A program made the position numbers and the translations under genes. Below, piece by piece: positions 1-8,124 of a stretch of 64,000 nt of DNA (its first letter is position 1; each line of letters begins with the position of its first letter). This stretch comes from Roseburia sp. 831b (GTDB lineage: Bacteria > Bacillota > Clostridia > Lachnospirales > Lachnospiraceae). Below the pieces are notes generated by a model. It had not been told where the DNA came from. It made no database searches and was given only the letters and a program-made list of their open reading frames with translations. The stretch spans positions 2,414,001 through 2,478,000 of the forward strand of contig NZ_CP135162.1 of the NCBI RefSeq assembly GCF_001940165.2. Reading direction: 5' to 3'.

Positions 1-1
1 G

Positions 2-910
2 AAAATTTTTCCACATTTGTATCAGCTTTATCTGGTCGTATATACGGTCTTTCTGGCAGTCTGCTTTACCTGCCATACCATCGGTGTTGCACATTTTCCT
101 GTATTTTTGCGCATCTTTCACGTGCTGGCCGTCATTATGCTTTTACTGATTATGTTAACCCCATTTTTCGGTTTCCAGACAAAGACCGTCGAATCGAGAC
201 TCTTAATCTGTGGTCTTTTGATTTTTGCACTGTTTGCTTCACTTGATTTAATCCGGTTTAATCTGGAAAAGTACACACATTATTTTCTTCGTGAAAGCTT
301 TAACGGATTTCTTGCAATCGGTGCTGTGATTTTTATTCTGTTCCTGTTGGTCTCCTTCGCAGTCCAGCTGACCCAGAATGTCTATTCACAGGCAAAACAG
401 GATCTTTTGGAGCATCAGGCAAACACGGACTCCATGACGGGACTTGCCAACCGCCGGTTCTGTCAAAAAGAAATGGAACAGTTCAAATCATTTCCGAAAA
501 ACCAGGTCTTTGGCATCCTTACCTTTGATCTTAACAACTTAAAACAGACCAACGATTCCCTTGGACATGAATACGGGGATAAACTGATTATTACCTTTGC
601 AAATCTTCTGGCACAGACTTTTTCGGATTACGGAACCGTAGGGCGCACGGGCGGCGATGAATTTGTTGTACTTCTTCCAGATGTCAAAAAAAATGACGTG
701 GACGCCCTGGTAAACACACTTTTTGCTAAAATTGCAGATACCAATCGCACCCTGCACGAGTTTACCATCAGTACTTCCTTTGGCTACGCTGAAAGTTCTG
801 AGACTACCGACATTCTTGAGTTGTATAAACTTGCAGACAGCCGCATGTACGACTACAAACGTCGTTATAAAGGAAAATCCCTGGAACCAGAACTGTTCCC
901 AGGGATCTAA
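2..910 (+). CDS. Membrane diguanylate cyclase (GGDEF), 5' end cut by window
   Basis: Makes cyclic di-GMP from two GTP at the inner face of the membrane. The reading frame is open from base 2, so the true start lies outside the window; the first start-like codon inside is a TTG at 17. Counting from there, about four hydrophobic segments fill residues 1-118, a short linker follows, then a GGDEF domain from about residue 130, with the D-x-(L/M)-T-G-L-x-N-R-R entry motif and an intact GGDEF at 212-216. The usual inhibitory RxxD site five residues before GGDEF reads S-D-Y-G, so product inhibition through that site is not expected. What the membrane part senses cannot be read. It converges with the next gene 15 bp away. 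Confidence 0.85.
   Translation, partial: KIFPHLYQLYLVVYTVFLAVCFTCHTIGVAHFPVFLRIFHVLAVIMLLLIMLTPFFGFQTKTVESRLLICGLLIFALFASLDLIRFNLEKYTHYFLRESFNGFLAIGAVIFILFLLVSFAVQLTQNVYSQAKQDLLEHQANTDSMTGLANRRFCQKEMEQFKSFPKNQVFGILTFDLNNLKQTNDSLGHEYGDKLIITFANLLAQTFSDYGTVGRTGGDEFVVLLPDVKKNDVDALVNTLFAKIADTNRTLHEFTISTSFGYAESSETTDILELYKLADSRMYDYKRRYKGKSLEPELFPGI
877..906. terminator. Bidirectional hairpin overlapping the end of the GGDEF gene
   Basis: An 11-bp stem with one bulged base (877-887 with 895-906) lies inside the last codons of the cyclase gene, ending just before its stop. Read on the minus strand it is followed by TTTTCC and more T, which suits a terminator for the small convergent gene 926-1420. 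On the plus strand the T-tract is weaker (TCTTTCGCTTT). Confidence 0.6.
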
Positions 911-925
911 TCTTTCGCTTTGAAG

Positions 926-1420
926 TTATTTGACAACGGAACGTGGATATTTCACCATGATAGCATCTAACATCTCTTCGTCCGGTTCAAACTCGTACAT
1001 TTTTACGGTCTCTCCGTCACGCCATACCACTTCATACACCTTGGCATCTGCTCTTCCGGATGCCACATTCTTTCTGGTGATGGTGCGGTCATTCTCATAC
1101 TTGTACATGCTGCGGTCACCTTTTGGTGCAATCGCAAGCACATTGTCCATATCCATGTAGGCAACTTTCTTTCTTTTTCTTTTTGCCTTAATCATTGCAA
1201 TCTTCAAATCACCTTCATAGTAGGTATATTCATATTCTACATCAGACTGAAACGCCTGCCAGTACCAGACTACTCCAAACACAATCAACGGTACCAGAAA
1301 TACAAATGGATTGACCAGACACAGTACAAATGATAAACAGGCTAACACAAGCCAGAGCCATGTCATGACTTTTTTACCAGTGCTTTTTAGCTTTGGCACA
1401 ACATTCAAAACTTCTCGCAT
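926..1420 (-). CDS. Small two-TM membrane protein of unknown function
   Basis: 164 residues. Two adjacent hydrophobic segments (about residues 17-34 and 37-55) form a membrane hairpin, followed by a cytoplasmic-looking, charged domain with a basic stretch (K-R-K-R-K-K near residue 80) and an acidic end. The pattern resembles small uncharacterised Lachnospiraceae proteins (a DUF6106-like family, from memory and unverified). No catalytic motif is visible. It is transcribed alone, convergent with the GGDEF gene and divergent from the debranching enzyme. Function is not assigned. Confidence 0.7.
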   Translation of the reverse strand: MREVLNVVPKLKSTGKKVMTWLWLVLACLSFVLCLVNPFVFLVPLIVFGVVWYWQAFQSDVEYEYTYYEGDLKIAMIKAKRKRKKVAYMDMDNVLAIAPKGDRSMYKYENDRTITRKNVASGRADAKVYEVVWRDGETVKMYEFEPDEEMLDAIMVKYPRSVVK

Positions 1421-1548
1421 AATTCTTCTTCTCCTAATCTTCAGTATCTATTCTCACTTCTCTTATTATAGAACGTTTTTTGTAAAAAACAAAGAGAAAG
1501 GATAGCTTTTTTTTATTCTATCATGTAAAATAAATCTTGCGAAGATTT

Positions 1549-1575
1549 TTTCGTAAAGTTTCGTACATTTTCATA
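1549..1575 (+). promoter_or_regulatory. 10-bp-phased TTTCGTA motif upstream of debranching enzyme
   Basis: TTTCGTA at 1549 and 1559 and TTTCATA at 1569 sit exactly 10 bp apart. A possible -10 (TAAAAT, 1617-1622) lies about 41 bp downstream, without a convincing -35 box. The motif would then lie just upstream of the promoter, like the similar motif before glgC. It may be a protein site or a curved T-tract element. Confidence 0.45.
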
Positions 1576-1668
1576 TTTTTTTAGATTTTGTTTAGAATTT
1601 ATTCTTTTTTCTACGATAAAATCAAATTGTATTTTGTAGAGTAAAATTTCGAGAAGGGATGGGTTTTT

Positions 1669-3693
1669 ATGATTTCTTACGAATACACCAGCAAAGACTG
1701 GACAACCTTCCAAGAAGGTATCAAAAGAGAATGGGCAATGACAAACGGCATCGGCGGTTATGCCGGAAGTTCCCTGATTGGAGCGCACAACCGGACACAC
1801 CAGGGATGGCTGATTGCAAGCCTTCATCCGCCGATTGAGCGTTACCTTGTTTTTTCCAAAATAAATGAGGTGCTAACACGTGGCGATGAAACCTTTGATC
1901 TGACAACAGCGCAGCACAAACCGTTTGTTTATCAGGAAGGCCAGACTTATTTGAAACATGTTTCCTACGATGGCACCATCAGTTACTTTTACCAGATGGA
2001 TCATCTTTCTTTTACACGTCATATCAGTTTAAAACGTGGAAAGAATCTTTGTGCTGTCGCTTATGAGATTGACAACGACGGCGCACCTGTCACCTTGTCT
2101 CTCACCCCACTGTTTAACTTCAGAGAACACAGCGAGAGCAGCAAACCGGAAGATTTTGATTTTGAGATTTCTTTGGATGGAAAGAATCTGACTCTGATTC
2201 CGAAAAAGATGCCAGATGTTGCCATTCTTTTTAAGACCAGCGAGGGAACCTTTCTCCCACGCAAAGACCTCTACGACTGCGACATGCAGCTTCAGACTGA
2301 GGTCGACCTTGAGACAGACGGACTTGACTCTCACTTTACCCCTTATAACATCTCAATCCAGATTCCGGCAGAGGTCTGTAAAAAAGTCAGCGTCACCTGC
2401 GAGGTTGTCCCAATTGCCAAATTAGAGAAAAAGAAGGCAGCTTCTATCTCTTCAACCTGCGCATTTACGATTTTGGAGGAAAACAAAAGCTACTACGAGA
2501 CACTCCAGAAAAATGCAGGCTATCAGAATGAATTTGCCAACCAGCTTGTACTTGCCTCAGACGCTTTCCTTTGCTACCGGGAATCCACCGGATTAAAGAC
2601 TGTACTTGCCGGACTTCCTTGGTTTACCGACTGGGGACGTGACACTATGATTGCTTTTACCGGACTGACCCTTTGCTGTGGGCGTTATCAGGACGCAAAG
2701 GACATTCTGGTTACTTTTTCCAGATATATTCATCATGGAATTGTGCCAAACATGTTCCCGGACACAAACGCAGAGCCACTTTATAACACTGTGGATGCCT
2801 CCCTTTGGTATTTTTACGCAGTTGACCAGTTCCTGCGCTATCAGAACACCAAGGCCGACTATGCTTTTGTAGAAAGAGAACTTTATCCGCATTTGAAAGA
2901 GATTCAGACCGCTTATGAAAACGGTACCGACTTTAGTATCTACATGGATAAGGACGGGCTTATTCATGCCGGAAGCGGCGTGGATCAGATTACCTGGATG
3001 GACGTGCGTGTCGGCGACTGGGTTCCGACTCCTCGTCATGGAAAACCGGTTGAAATCAATGCGTTATGGTACAATGCCTTAAAAGTAATGGAAGATCTTG
3101 CGACACGTTTTGGAGATGACCCAACGCATTACCGCGAATTATCAGAACAGGTGAAAGAATCCTTCCTCTCCAAGTTCTGGTACAAGGAGGCCGGCTGCCT
3201 TTATGATGTTGTGGACGGTGATGAAATCGATGACCACATCCGTCCAAACCAGATTTACGCCGTATCCTTACCATACAGCATGGTTCCAGATGATATGGCA
3301 GAAAAAATCGTATCGGTTGTAAAAGAAAAACTTTACGTTGGATGCGGACTCCGCTCCCTTTCCCGCGACCACAGGGAATACCACGGTATCTATTGCGGTG
3401 CGCTGGAAAAACGAGACGCCGCTTACCACCAGGGAACTGCCTGGGGCTTCTTGCTGGGCGGTTTCTTAAGTGCTTACTTAAAGGTAAACCATCACTCCAA
3501 AGAGAGTGTCAAAGAGGCTCTTAAGATGTTAGAACCTGTCACTGCACATTTATCTGACAACGGTTGTATTGGTTCCATCTCCGAAATCTTTGACGGTGAT
3601 GCTCCTCACAATCCACGTGGCTGCTATGCACAGGCCTGGAGTGTCGGAGAAGTCTTACGTGCCTACACCCAGGATATTCTGCCTTATTTGTAA
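1669..3693 (+). CDS. Glycogen debranching enzyme (amylo-alpha-1,6-glucosidase family)
   Basis: Cuts alpha-1,6 branch stubs from glycogen or limit dextrins in the cytoplasm. 674 residues, the usual size for the bacterial debranching family. An N-terminal beta-rich domain (about 1-240) is followed by the helical amylo-alpha-1,6-glucosidase domain (about 290-670). The signature G-L-P-W-F-T-D-W-G-R-D-T falls near residues 313-325 and an acid-rich Q-I-T-W-M-D motif near 443. No signal peptide. The ATG at 1669 follows an AGAAGGGATGG ribosome site. It stands alone with its own terminator, but the phased upstream motif links it to the mal and glg genes elsewhere in the window. Confidence 0.92.
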   Translation: MISYEYTSKDWTTFQEGIKREWAMTNGIGGYAGSSLIGAHNRTHQGWLIASLHPPIERYLVFSKINEVLTRGDETFDLTTAQHKPFVYQEGQTYLKHVSYDGTISYFYQMDHLSFTRHISLKRGKNLCAVAYEIDNDGAPVTLSLTPLFNFREHSESSKPEDFDFEISLDGKNLTLIPKKMPDVAILFKTSEGTFLPRKDLYDCDMQLQTEVDLETDGLDSHFTPYNISIQIPAEVCKKVSVTCEVVPIAKLEKKKAASISSTCAFTILEENKSYYETLQKNAGYQNEFANQLVLASDAFLCYRESTGLKTVLAGLPWFTDWGRDTMIAFTGLTLCCGRYQDAKDILVTFSRYIHHGIVPNMFPDTNAEPLYNTVDASLWYFYAVDQFLRYQNTKADYAFVERELYPHLKEIQTAYENGTDFSIYMDKDGLIHAGSGVDQITWMDVRVGDWVPTPRHGKPVEINALWYNALKVMEDLATRFGDDPTHYRELSEQVKESFLSKFWYKEAGCLYDVVDGDEIDDHIRPNQIYAVSLPYSMVPDDMAEKIVSVVKEKLYVGCGLRSLSRDHREYHGIYCGALEKRDAAYHQGTAWGFLLGGFLSAYLKVNHHSKESVKEALKMLEPVTAHLSDNGCIGSISEIFDGDAPHNPRGCYAQAWSVGEVLRAYTQDILPYL

Positions 3694-3784
3694 GATTTTG
3701 GTTTTATTAAGATTCGGGTGTTAAAAGGTCGCTTACAGTTTTCTTGCTGGAAAATTGCACAATGCCAAGTCTATTTTGTATTTT

Positions 3785-3823
3785 ACAGCCCTCTGTTTTT
3801 GGTTAACAGGGGGCTGTTTTTTC
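3785..3823 (+). terminator. Terminator of the debranching enzyme gene
   Basis: A 13-bp stem (ACAGCCCTCTGTT pairing with AACAGGGGGCTGT, one G-U pair) with a 7-base loop, followed by TTTTTTC. It lies about 90 bp after the stop codon. Confidence 0.9.
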
Positions 3824-3891
3824 TTTTCTTATTATTACTTATTACATTCATGGGATACTTTTCTTTTTGAAGGTTTTATGTTGGAATTTTT

Positions 3892-4154
3892 CATAACTTA
3901 GTGGAGGACAAATTGCACCATGACAGCTCTGCTTTGTGACTATGGAAGAACATTAGAAAATCTTAGTATGTCTGTCTTGGTACAGTGATGTTCTGCCAAG
4001 GATGGCAGAACAAGGCTTCACGGGCCACGGACGGCACGTTGAAGCCGGTCACGTCAAAACAAAGCCACTTTTTCAGACATACTTAGATTTTCTTATGTTC
4101 GCACATCGGAACAAAGCAGAGACGTCATGATACAATTTGTCCTTTACGAAACTA
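3892..4154. repeat. Large imperfect inverted-repeat element with structured centre
   Basis: A non-coding stretch between the debranching enzyme and the tRNAs. About 80 bases of the left arm (3892-3974) pair with the right arm (4074-4154) at roughly 80% identity; the most regular parts are GGACAAATTG with CAATTTGTCC, and the run from the AGAACAT region to GTCTG with its complement. The centre holds two nested hairpins: GTTCTGCC/GGCAGAAC (3989-4010) and GGCTTCA/TGAAGCC (4014-4045). There is no ORF. It could be a MITE-like mobile hairpin or a structured RNA; I saw no clear target-site duplication. Bases 4155-4200 are T-rich with a weak hairpin. Confidence 0.7.
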
Positions 4155-4200
4155 TGCGCAATTTTTTCAAAAAAACTTTCAAAAAGTTACGCTTTTTTTC

Positions 4201-4229
4201 TTGACACAGGCTTTATCTTCATGTAAAAT
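4201..4229 (+). promoter_or_regulatory. Promoter of the tRNA-Phe/tRNA-Gly operon
   Basis: Perfect -35 TTGACA (4201-4206), a 17-bp spacer and -10 TAAAAT (4224-4229), 22 bp before tRNA-Phe: a strong vegetative sigma-A promoter. Confidence 0.85.
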
Positions 4230-4251
4230 TGATTTTGTTGTGATGCAAAAC

Positions 4252-4324
<73 letters not shown>

Positions 4325-4330
4325 TCACCT

Positions 4331-4401
4331 GCGGGTGTAGTTCAATGGTAGAACACCAGCCTTCCAAGCTGGATACGTGGGTTCGATTCCCATCACCCGC
4401 T
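4331..4401 (+). tRNA. tRNA-Gly (TCC)
   Basis: 71-nt cloverleaf: acceptor GCGGGTG pairs with CACCCGC, anticodon loop CTTCCAA with anticodon TCC, T loop GGTTCGATTCC, no encoded CCA. It follows tRNA-Phe after 6 bases, so both sit in one transcript. Confidence 0.97.
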
Positions 4402-4403
4402 TT

Positions 4404-4437
4404 AAGAACAGATTCAATCGAATCTGTTCTTTTTTGT
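4404..4437 (+). terminator. Terminator of the tRNA operon
   Basis: A 12-bp perfect stem (AAGAACAGATTC with GAATCTGTTCTT), 4-base loop, then TTTTTG. Confidence 0.93.
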
Positions 4438-4526
4438 TTCCGAAACTTTTCACAAAAGAAGCATTTTCATACCAATTTGCAGCTGTAAAGATAAGATATC
4501 GCATCCTCTTTACAGAACCGAAAGAA

Positions 4527-5189
4527 ATGAGGGATATTTTGGAGAAGAAAACAGATTTTAAGGCACTGTCCGGGAAAGCAAAGGCACAATATATTTTTGA
4601 TTATTATAAGTGGCCCATTCTGATTGGAATTGTTGTTTTGATTATTCTGATTAAAGTAATCATTCATTTTGTAACTTATAAAGAGCCTGTTTTGAATGTA
4701 ACTATGGTGAACTGCTATCAAACAGCCGAGAACACTGATACAAGCAGTTTCGATGACTTTTTTGAAAAAGAAGGATTTGATGCCGCCAAAGAATGTATCG
4801 GTTTTACAAACTCTTTGACCTGGAATCCAAAATCGAACGACTCCATGAGCGTCTCATCCTATGAGAGCATCGCCTTACACATAACGGCTGGTGATGAGGA
4901 TGTATTTTTCGCTCCACCGGATGTTTTCGAGGCATTGGCTCCTGACGGCTGTATGCTGGATTTAAGAACACTTTTCTCCGATGAGGAATTAGACTCCTAC
5001 TCCGATTTTCTGGTCTATACGACCGATTCAGAGACGCAGGAGACCTATCCATGTGGATTTGCTTTGAAAAACAATCCTTGGATTACAGAGCATGAATATT
5101 ATGATGACACCTGCTACCTTGGTATACTGTATACAAGCAAGCATAAGGACACTGCTCTTGATTTTGTAGATTATATTATAAATCCATAG
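4527..5189 (+). CDS. Membrane-anchored extracytoplasmic protein, unknown function
   Basis: About 220 residues. A short basic N-terminal part is followed by one strong membrane helix (about residues 25-50, rich in I, V and L), then an acidic domain outside the membrane ending in A-L-D-F-V-D-Y. The ATG at 4527 is chosen because the frame upstream runs through tRNA-Gly and its terminator, so earlier codons cannot be real. Its ribosome site is weak. The outer domain loosely recalls the alpha/beta pattern of solute-binding proteins, but no family is claimed. It has its own terminator. Its promoter is not evident in the 90 bp after the tRNA terminator. Confidence 0.7.
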   Translation: MRDILEKKTDFKALSGKAKAQYIFDYYKWPILIGIVVLIILIKVIIHFVTYKEPVLNVTMVNCYQTAENTDTSSFDDFFEKEGFDAAKECIGFTNSLTWNPKSNDSMSVSSYESIALHITAGDEDVFFAPPDVFEALAPDGCMLDLRTLFSDEELDSYSDFLVYTTDSETQETYPCGFALKNNPWITEHEYYDDTCYLGILYTSKHKDTALDFVDYIINP

Positions 5190-5250
5190 ATTTCCCTTTC
5201 TGATATGCCATAAATGGAGGAAATTCCTTTTTGCAATCAATGCTGACTAA

Positions 5251-5297
5251 AAAGAAGGAGCTGGACACTAAAAACTCAGTGTTCAGCTCCTTTTTTA
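5251..5297 (+). terminator. Terminator after the anchored protein
   Basis: A 15-bp stem with one G-U pair (AAGGAGCTGGACACT / AGTGTTCAGCTCCTT), loop of 8, then TTTTT. Confidence 0.9.
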
Positions 5298-5363
5298 TCA
5301 ATAAAGCAAAGCATTCGCCTGCATCTGCTTCTATGCGACAATTACATCAAATCAATCCATGAA

Positions 5364-7106
5364 TTATTTCAACACAACAACCGAATATGCTGGCATTGTC
5401 AGTGTTGTTCCTTCATAAGCAACCGGTTCTGTTCCGGTAAGCAGGCTTCCTCCAATGGAAAGGTCTTTGGTTTCTTCCCCGTTTACAGAAAGTCCGGCAA
5501 GATCTACCGTCTGTGTTTCGCCGGAAATATTGTAGACAAGTACCACCTGTTTGTCATCATAAGTTTTTGTAATAGTACAAATATTTTCATCGGAATAATC
5601 GCTTTCAAATGTTACATTACCATGCACAATTTCTGGATAGGCGTTCCGAATCTTAATGACTTGTTTCACATAATTGTAGATGGAATTCTCGTCGTCTTTT
5701 TGTTCTTCTAAACTGTCATATTTCATTTTGACGGTATCCATATCTTTTGGTCCATCACACATGCCCTTTGCGTTATCGTCTTTCGACCAGTACATCGGCG
5801 CTCTCTTATTCTCATCTTTTCCTGAACCTTTCATGCCGAGTTCCTCTCCATAATAAAGGAAGGCGCTTCCGCTCATCAGAAGGTTCATCGCCTGTGCAAT
5901 CTTTGTCTGGCTCTCGGAATCATCCCCGGAATAATAACCAGCACCTCTTGCCATATCATGGTTGGTATAAAACGGTGCATCAATATAGTTTTCGTTATAC
6001 TGGGAAATGGTATCCTGCAATGTCTCTAGCTCTTTTCCGTAGCTGCTTGCATTCTTGCCGGAGGAACGTTTGATGGTGTTTGCAATTAAACCGGTGCTGT
6101 CTGCAAAATCAAAATCAAAACAGCTGTCCATTCCGCTTGCATAATATTTGGCATAAGTCGGCAAATCCAGCCATGCCTCACCTACGATGTAGGCGTCTTC
6201 TTTTTTCTCTTTTACCATCTGGTTAAACCAGCTTAAAACCTCTACGTTCTTATCCACGCTGCCGGAATAATACTCTTTCACTGCATCCAGTCGGAAGCCG
6301 TCTACATCATGCGCAAGCCAGAAATCCACAATCTTGTCAAACTCTGCACGAACTGCATCGGAACCGAGATTTAAGTCTGGCATCTCGCTCCAGAACTGTG
6401 CCTCATAGTACCAGTCGGTTCCTGGAACTTCATAATAGTTCGCCTGTTTTTCTTTTGAAAAATTATAATAATCTACATATGGACAATCCGCTGCGTTTGG
6501 CTCCTCGCCATCCGAAAGGCTCTGCAAATAGGAAACTGCCTGTGTGAACCATGGATGCTTGGAGGATGTATGGTTCATAACAAAATCGATGATAACGTTG
6601 ATTCCGCGCTCATGAGCTGCCGAAACAAAAGCGTCAAAATCATCCATCGTTCCATACTCCGGATCAATGTCACAGTAATCGGTCACATCATATTTGTGAT
6701 AGGTTGTTGACGGCATAATCGGCATGAGCCAGATTCCGTTGACACCTAAATCCGTATCGGTAGAAGGATCTCCGTCATTTAAATAGTCAAGCTGTGAAGT
6801 AAGACCATTCAAATCTCCGATTCCATCCCCATCGCTGTCATAAAAACTATAAACAAACGCCTCATAAAAGGTACGGTAATTGTCATCCACCACATTTTCC
6901 TGGAGCTGGTTGGTCTCGTTCATCAAGGAGAGAGCACCCTCTTCTCCCGTCGCATTTACATTTATAGTTGTCTCTGTGTTTTCCTGCTCTGACGTTACAG
7001 CCTCTTTTGTTTCCTTTGCGCCTTGTTTTGTGGTTCCACATCCACCTGCAACACTTCCTAACAGCATCGCTCCCACCAACAGCGCTGCAATACATCTTTT
7101 TTTCAT
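5364..7106 (-). CDS. Secreted GH13 alpha-amylase-family lipoprotein
   Basis: Hydrolyses alpha-1,4-glucans outside the cell. 580 residues with a lipoprotein signal: basic start, hydrophobic core, then a G-G-C lipobox at about residues 21-23, and an acidic Thr-rich linker to about 65. The GH13 barrel follows with its four conserved regions: D-F-V-M-N-H (about 172-177), G-F-R-L-D-A-V with nucleophile D near 274, V-G-E-A-W with acid/base E near 309, and T-N-H-D near 381. A beta-sandwich C-terminal domain ends the protein. It is the last gene downstream of malQ-malE-malF-malG, separated from malG by a terminator, so it is at least partly set apart. Its products would feed the MalEFG importer. Confidence 0.92.
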   Translation of the reverse strand: MKKRCIAALLVGAMLLGSVAGGCGTTKQGAKETKEAVTSEQENTETTINVNATGEEGALSLMNETNQLQENVVDDNYRTFYEAFVYSFYDSDGDGIGDLNGLTSQLDYLNDGDPSTDTDLGVNGIWLMPIMPSTTYHKYDVTDYCDIDPEYGTMDDFDAFVSAAHERGINVIIDFVMNHTSSKHPWFTQAVSYLQSLSDGEEPNAADCPYVDYYNFSKEKQANYYEVPGTDWYYEAQFWSEMPDLNLGSDAVRAEFDKIVDFWLAHDVDGFRLDAVKEYYSGSVDKNVEVLSWFNQMVKEKKEDAYIVGEAWLDLPTYAKYYASGMDSCFDFDFADSTGLIANTIKRSSGKNASSYGKELETLQDTISQYNENYIDAPFYTNHDMARGAGYYSGDDSESQTKIAQAMNLLMSGSAFLYYGEELGMKGSGKDENKRAPMYWSKDDNAKGMCDGPKDMDTVKMKYDSLEEQKDDENSIYNYVKQVIKIRNAYPEIVHGNVTFESDYSDENICTITKTYDDKQVVLVYNISGETQTVDLAGLSVNGEETKDLSIGGSLLTGTEPVAYEGTTLTMPAYSVVVLK

Positions 7107-7128
7107 TTTCTTCTCCTACTTTTTTAAG

Positions 7129-7172
7129 AAAAGGCCGTCGAGAACGCTCCATACGTTCTGTGACAGCCCTTT
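7129..7172 (-). terminator. Hairpin between malG and the amylase gene
   Basis: Imperfect stem of about 17 bp (7129-7146 with 7154-7172); on the minus strand it is followed by TTTTCTT. A second small perfect hairpin (GCGGAA/TTCCGC, 7206-7219) lies between it and the malG stop. Likely terminates or attenuates mal transcription before the amylase. Confidence 0.65.
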
Positions 7173-7242
7173 CGTCTATTTTTTTACATTTTCATCTAAA
7201 ACCCCGCGGAATGTTCCGCAAGTATTTCTTAACCCTATCACT

Positions 7243-8124
7243 TTAGCCCTTAACAGCTCCGCTCATTCCATCTACATAGAATTTCTGTGTGAAGATGAAG
7301 AGGATTGCAATTGGAACAGATACTACAACTGCACCAGCTGCGAAACAGGTATACCAGGAGTTGATATACTCTTTCTCTAACATTTTCCACAAACCGATGG
7401 AAACGGTAAAGTACTGTGCGTTTGCACGACAGATAACCTTTGCAAAGATGAAGTCTAACCATGGTGCCATGAAGGAAGTCAGGATTGTGTATACAATGAT
7501 TGGCTTACTTAATGGAATGGTAATCTTTGTAAATGTCTGCCATCTTGTTGCACCGTCAATCAGTGCTGCTTCGTCTAATGCCTTTGGAATTGTATCAAAG
7601 AATCCCTTCGCTACATAGAATCCCAGACCGGTACCTGCGGAGTACACGATAATCAGGGACAGACGAATCATAGAACCATCTGTTAAACCGAATACCTTTA
7701 AAATGTAGTAAACAGCAACCATGGACATGAATCCTGGGAAAAGGCCAAGAATCATGGCAATGTTCATGAATGGTTTTCTCATTTTAAAACGCATTCTTGA
7801 CATACAGTAAGAAACAGAAAGTACAAAAATGGTTGAAATGATACAAGTACAAATCGCAATAATAAATGTATTTAAGAACATCTGTGGGAAGTTCAAAATA
7901 CTTGTATCTGTAAATAATTTCTTATAGTTATCTAATGTATATCCTTTTGGGAAAAATGATGTTACGTAAGAACCTGGTTCTTTACGGAAGCTTGTTAAAA
8001 TAACCCAAAAGATTGGAAGCAACCAGATAAATGCTAAGATTGCTAAAATAACATGAACAAAAAAGTTTCCAATTTTTTTTCTGATTTTTGCGCCTGACAT
8101 AGGAGCACTCGTTGTTTTACTCAT
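7243..8124 (-). CDS. malG: Maltodextrin ABC transporter permease MalG
   Basis: Inner-membrane half of the maltose/maltodextrin ABC importer. 293 residues with about six membrane helices and the binding-protein-dependent permease loop near residues 190-210 (E-A-A-L-I-D-G-A-T-x-W-Q-x-F-x-x-I-x-x-P), which docks on the ATPase. The C-terminus ends in the usual G-x-V-K-G form. The start codon overlaps the malF stop by one base (TAATG), so translation is coupled. No gene for the ATPase (MalK/MsmK) is in this locus, so the importer must borrow one from elsewhere. Confidence 0.93.
   Translation of the reverse strand: MSKTTSAPMSGAKIRKKIGNFFVHVILAILAFIWLLPIFWVILTSFRKEPGSYVTSFFPKGYTLDNYKKLFTDTSILNFPQMFLNTFIIAICTCIISTIFVLSVSYCMSRMRFKMRKPFMNIAMILGLFPGFMSMVAVYYILKVFGLTDGSMIRLSLIIVYSAGTGLGFYVAKGFFDTIPKALDEAALIDGATRWQTFTKITIPLSKPIIVYTILTSFMAPWLDFIFAKVICRANAQYFTVSIGLWKMLEKEYINSWYTCFAAGAVVVSVPIAILFIFTQKFYVDGMSGAVKG

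Noticed and set aside
2593..3039. 148-codon minus-strand frame inside the debranching enzyme
   Set aside because: It overlaps a well conserved enzyme core and shows no family pattern.
4377..4526. N-terminal extension of the anchored protein
   Set aside because: It would translate through tRNA-Gly and its terminator.
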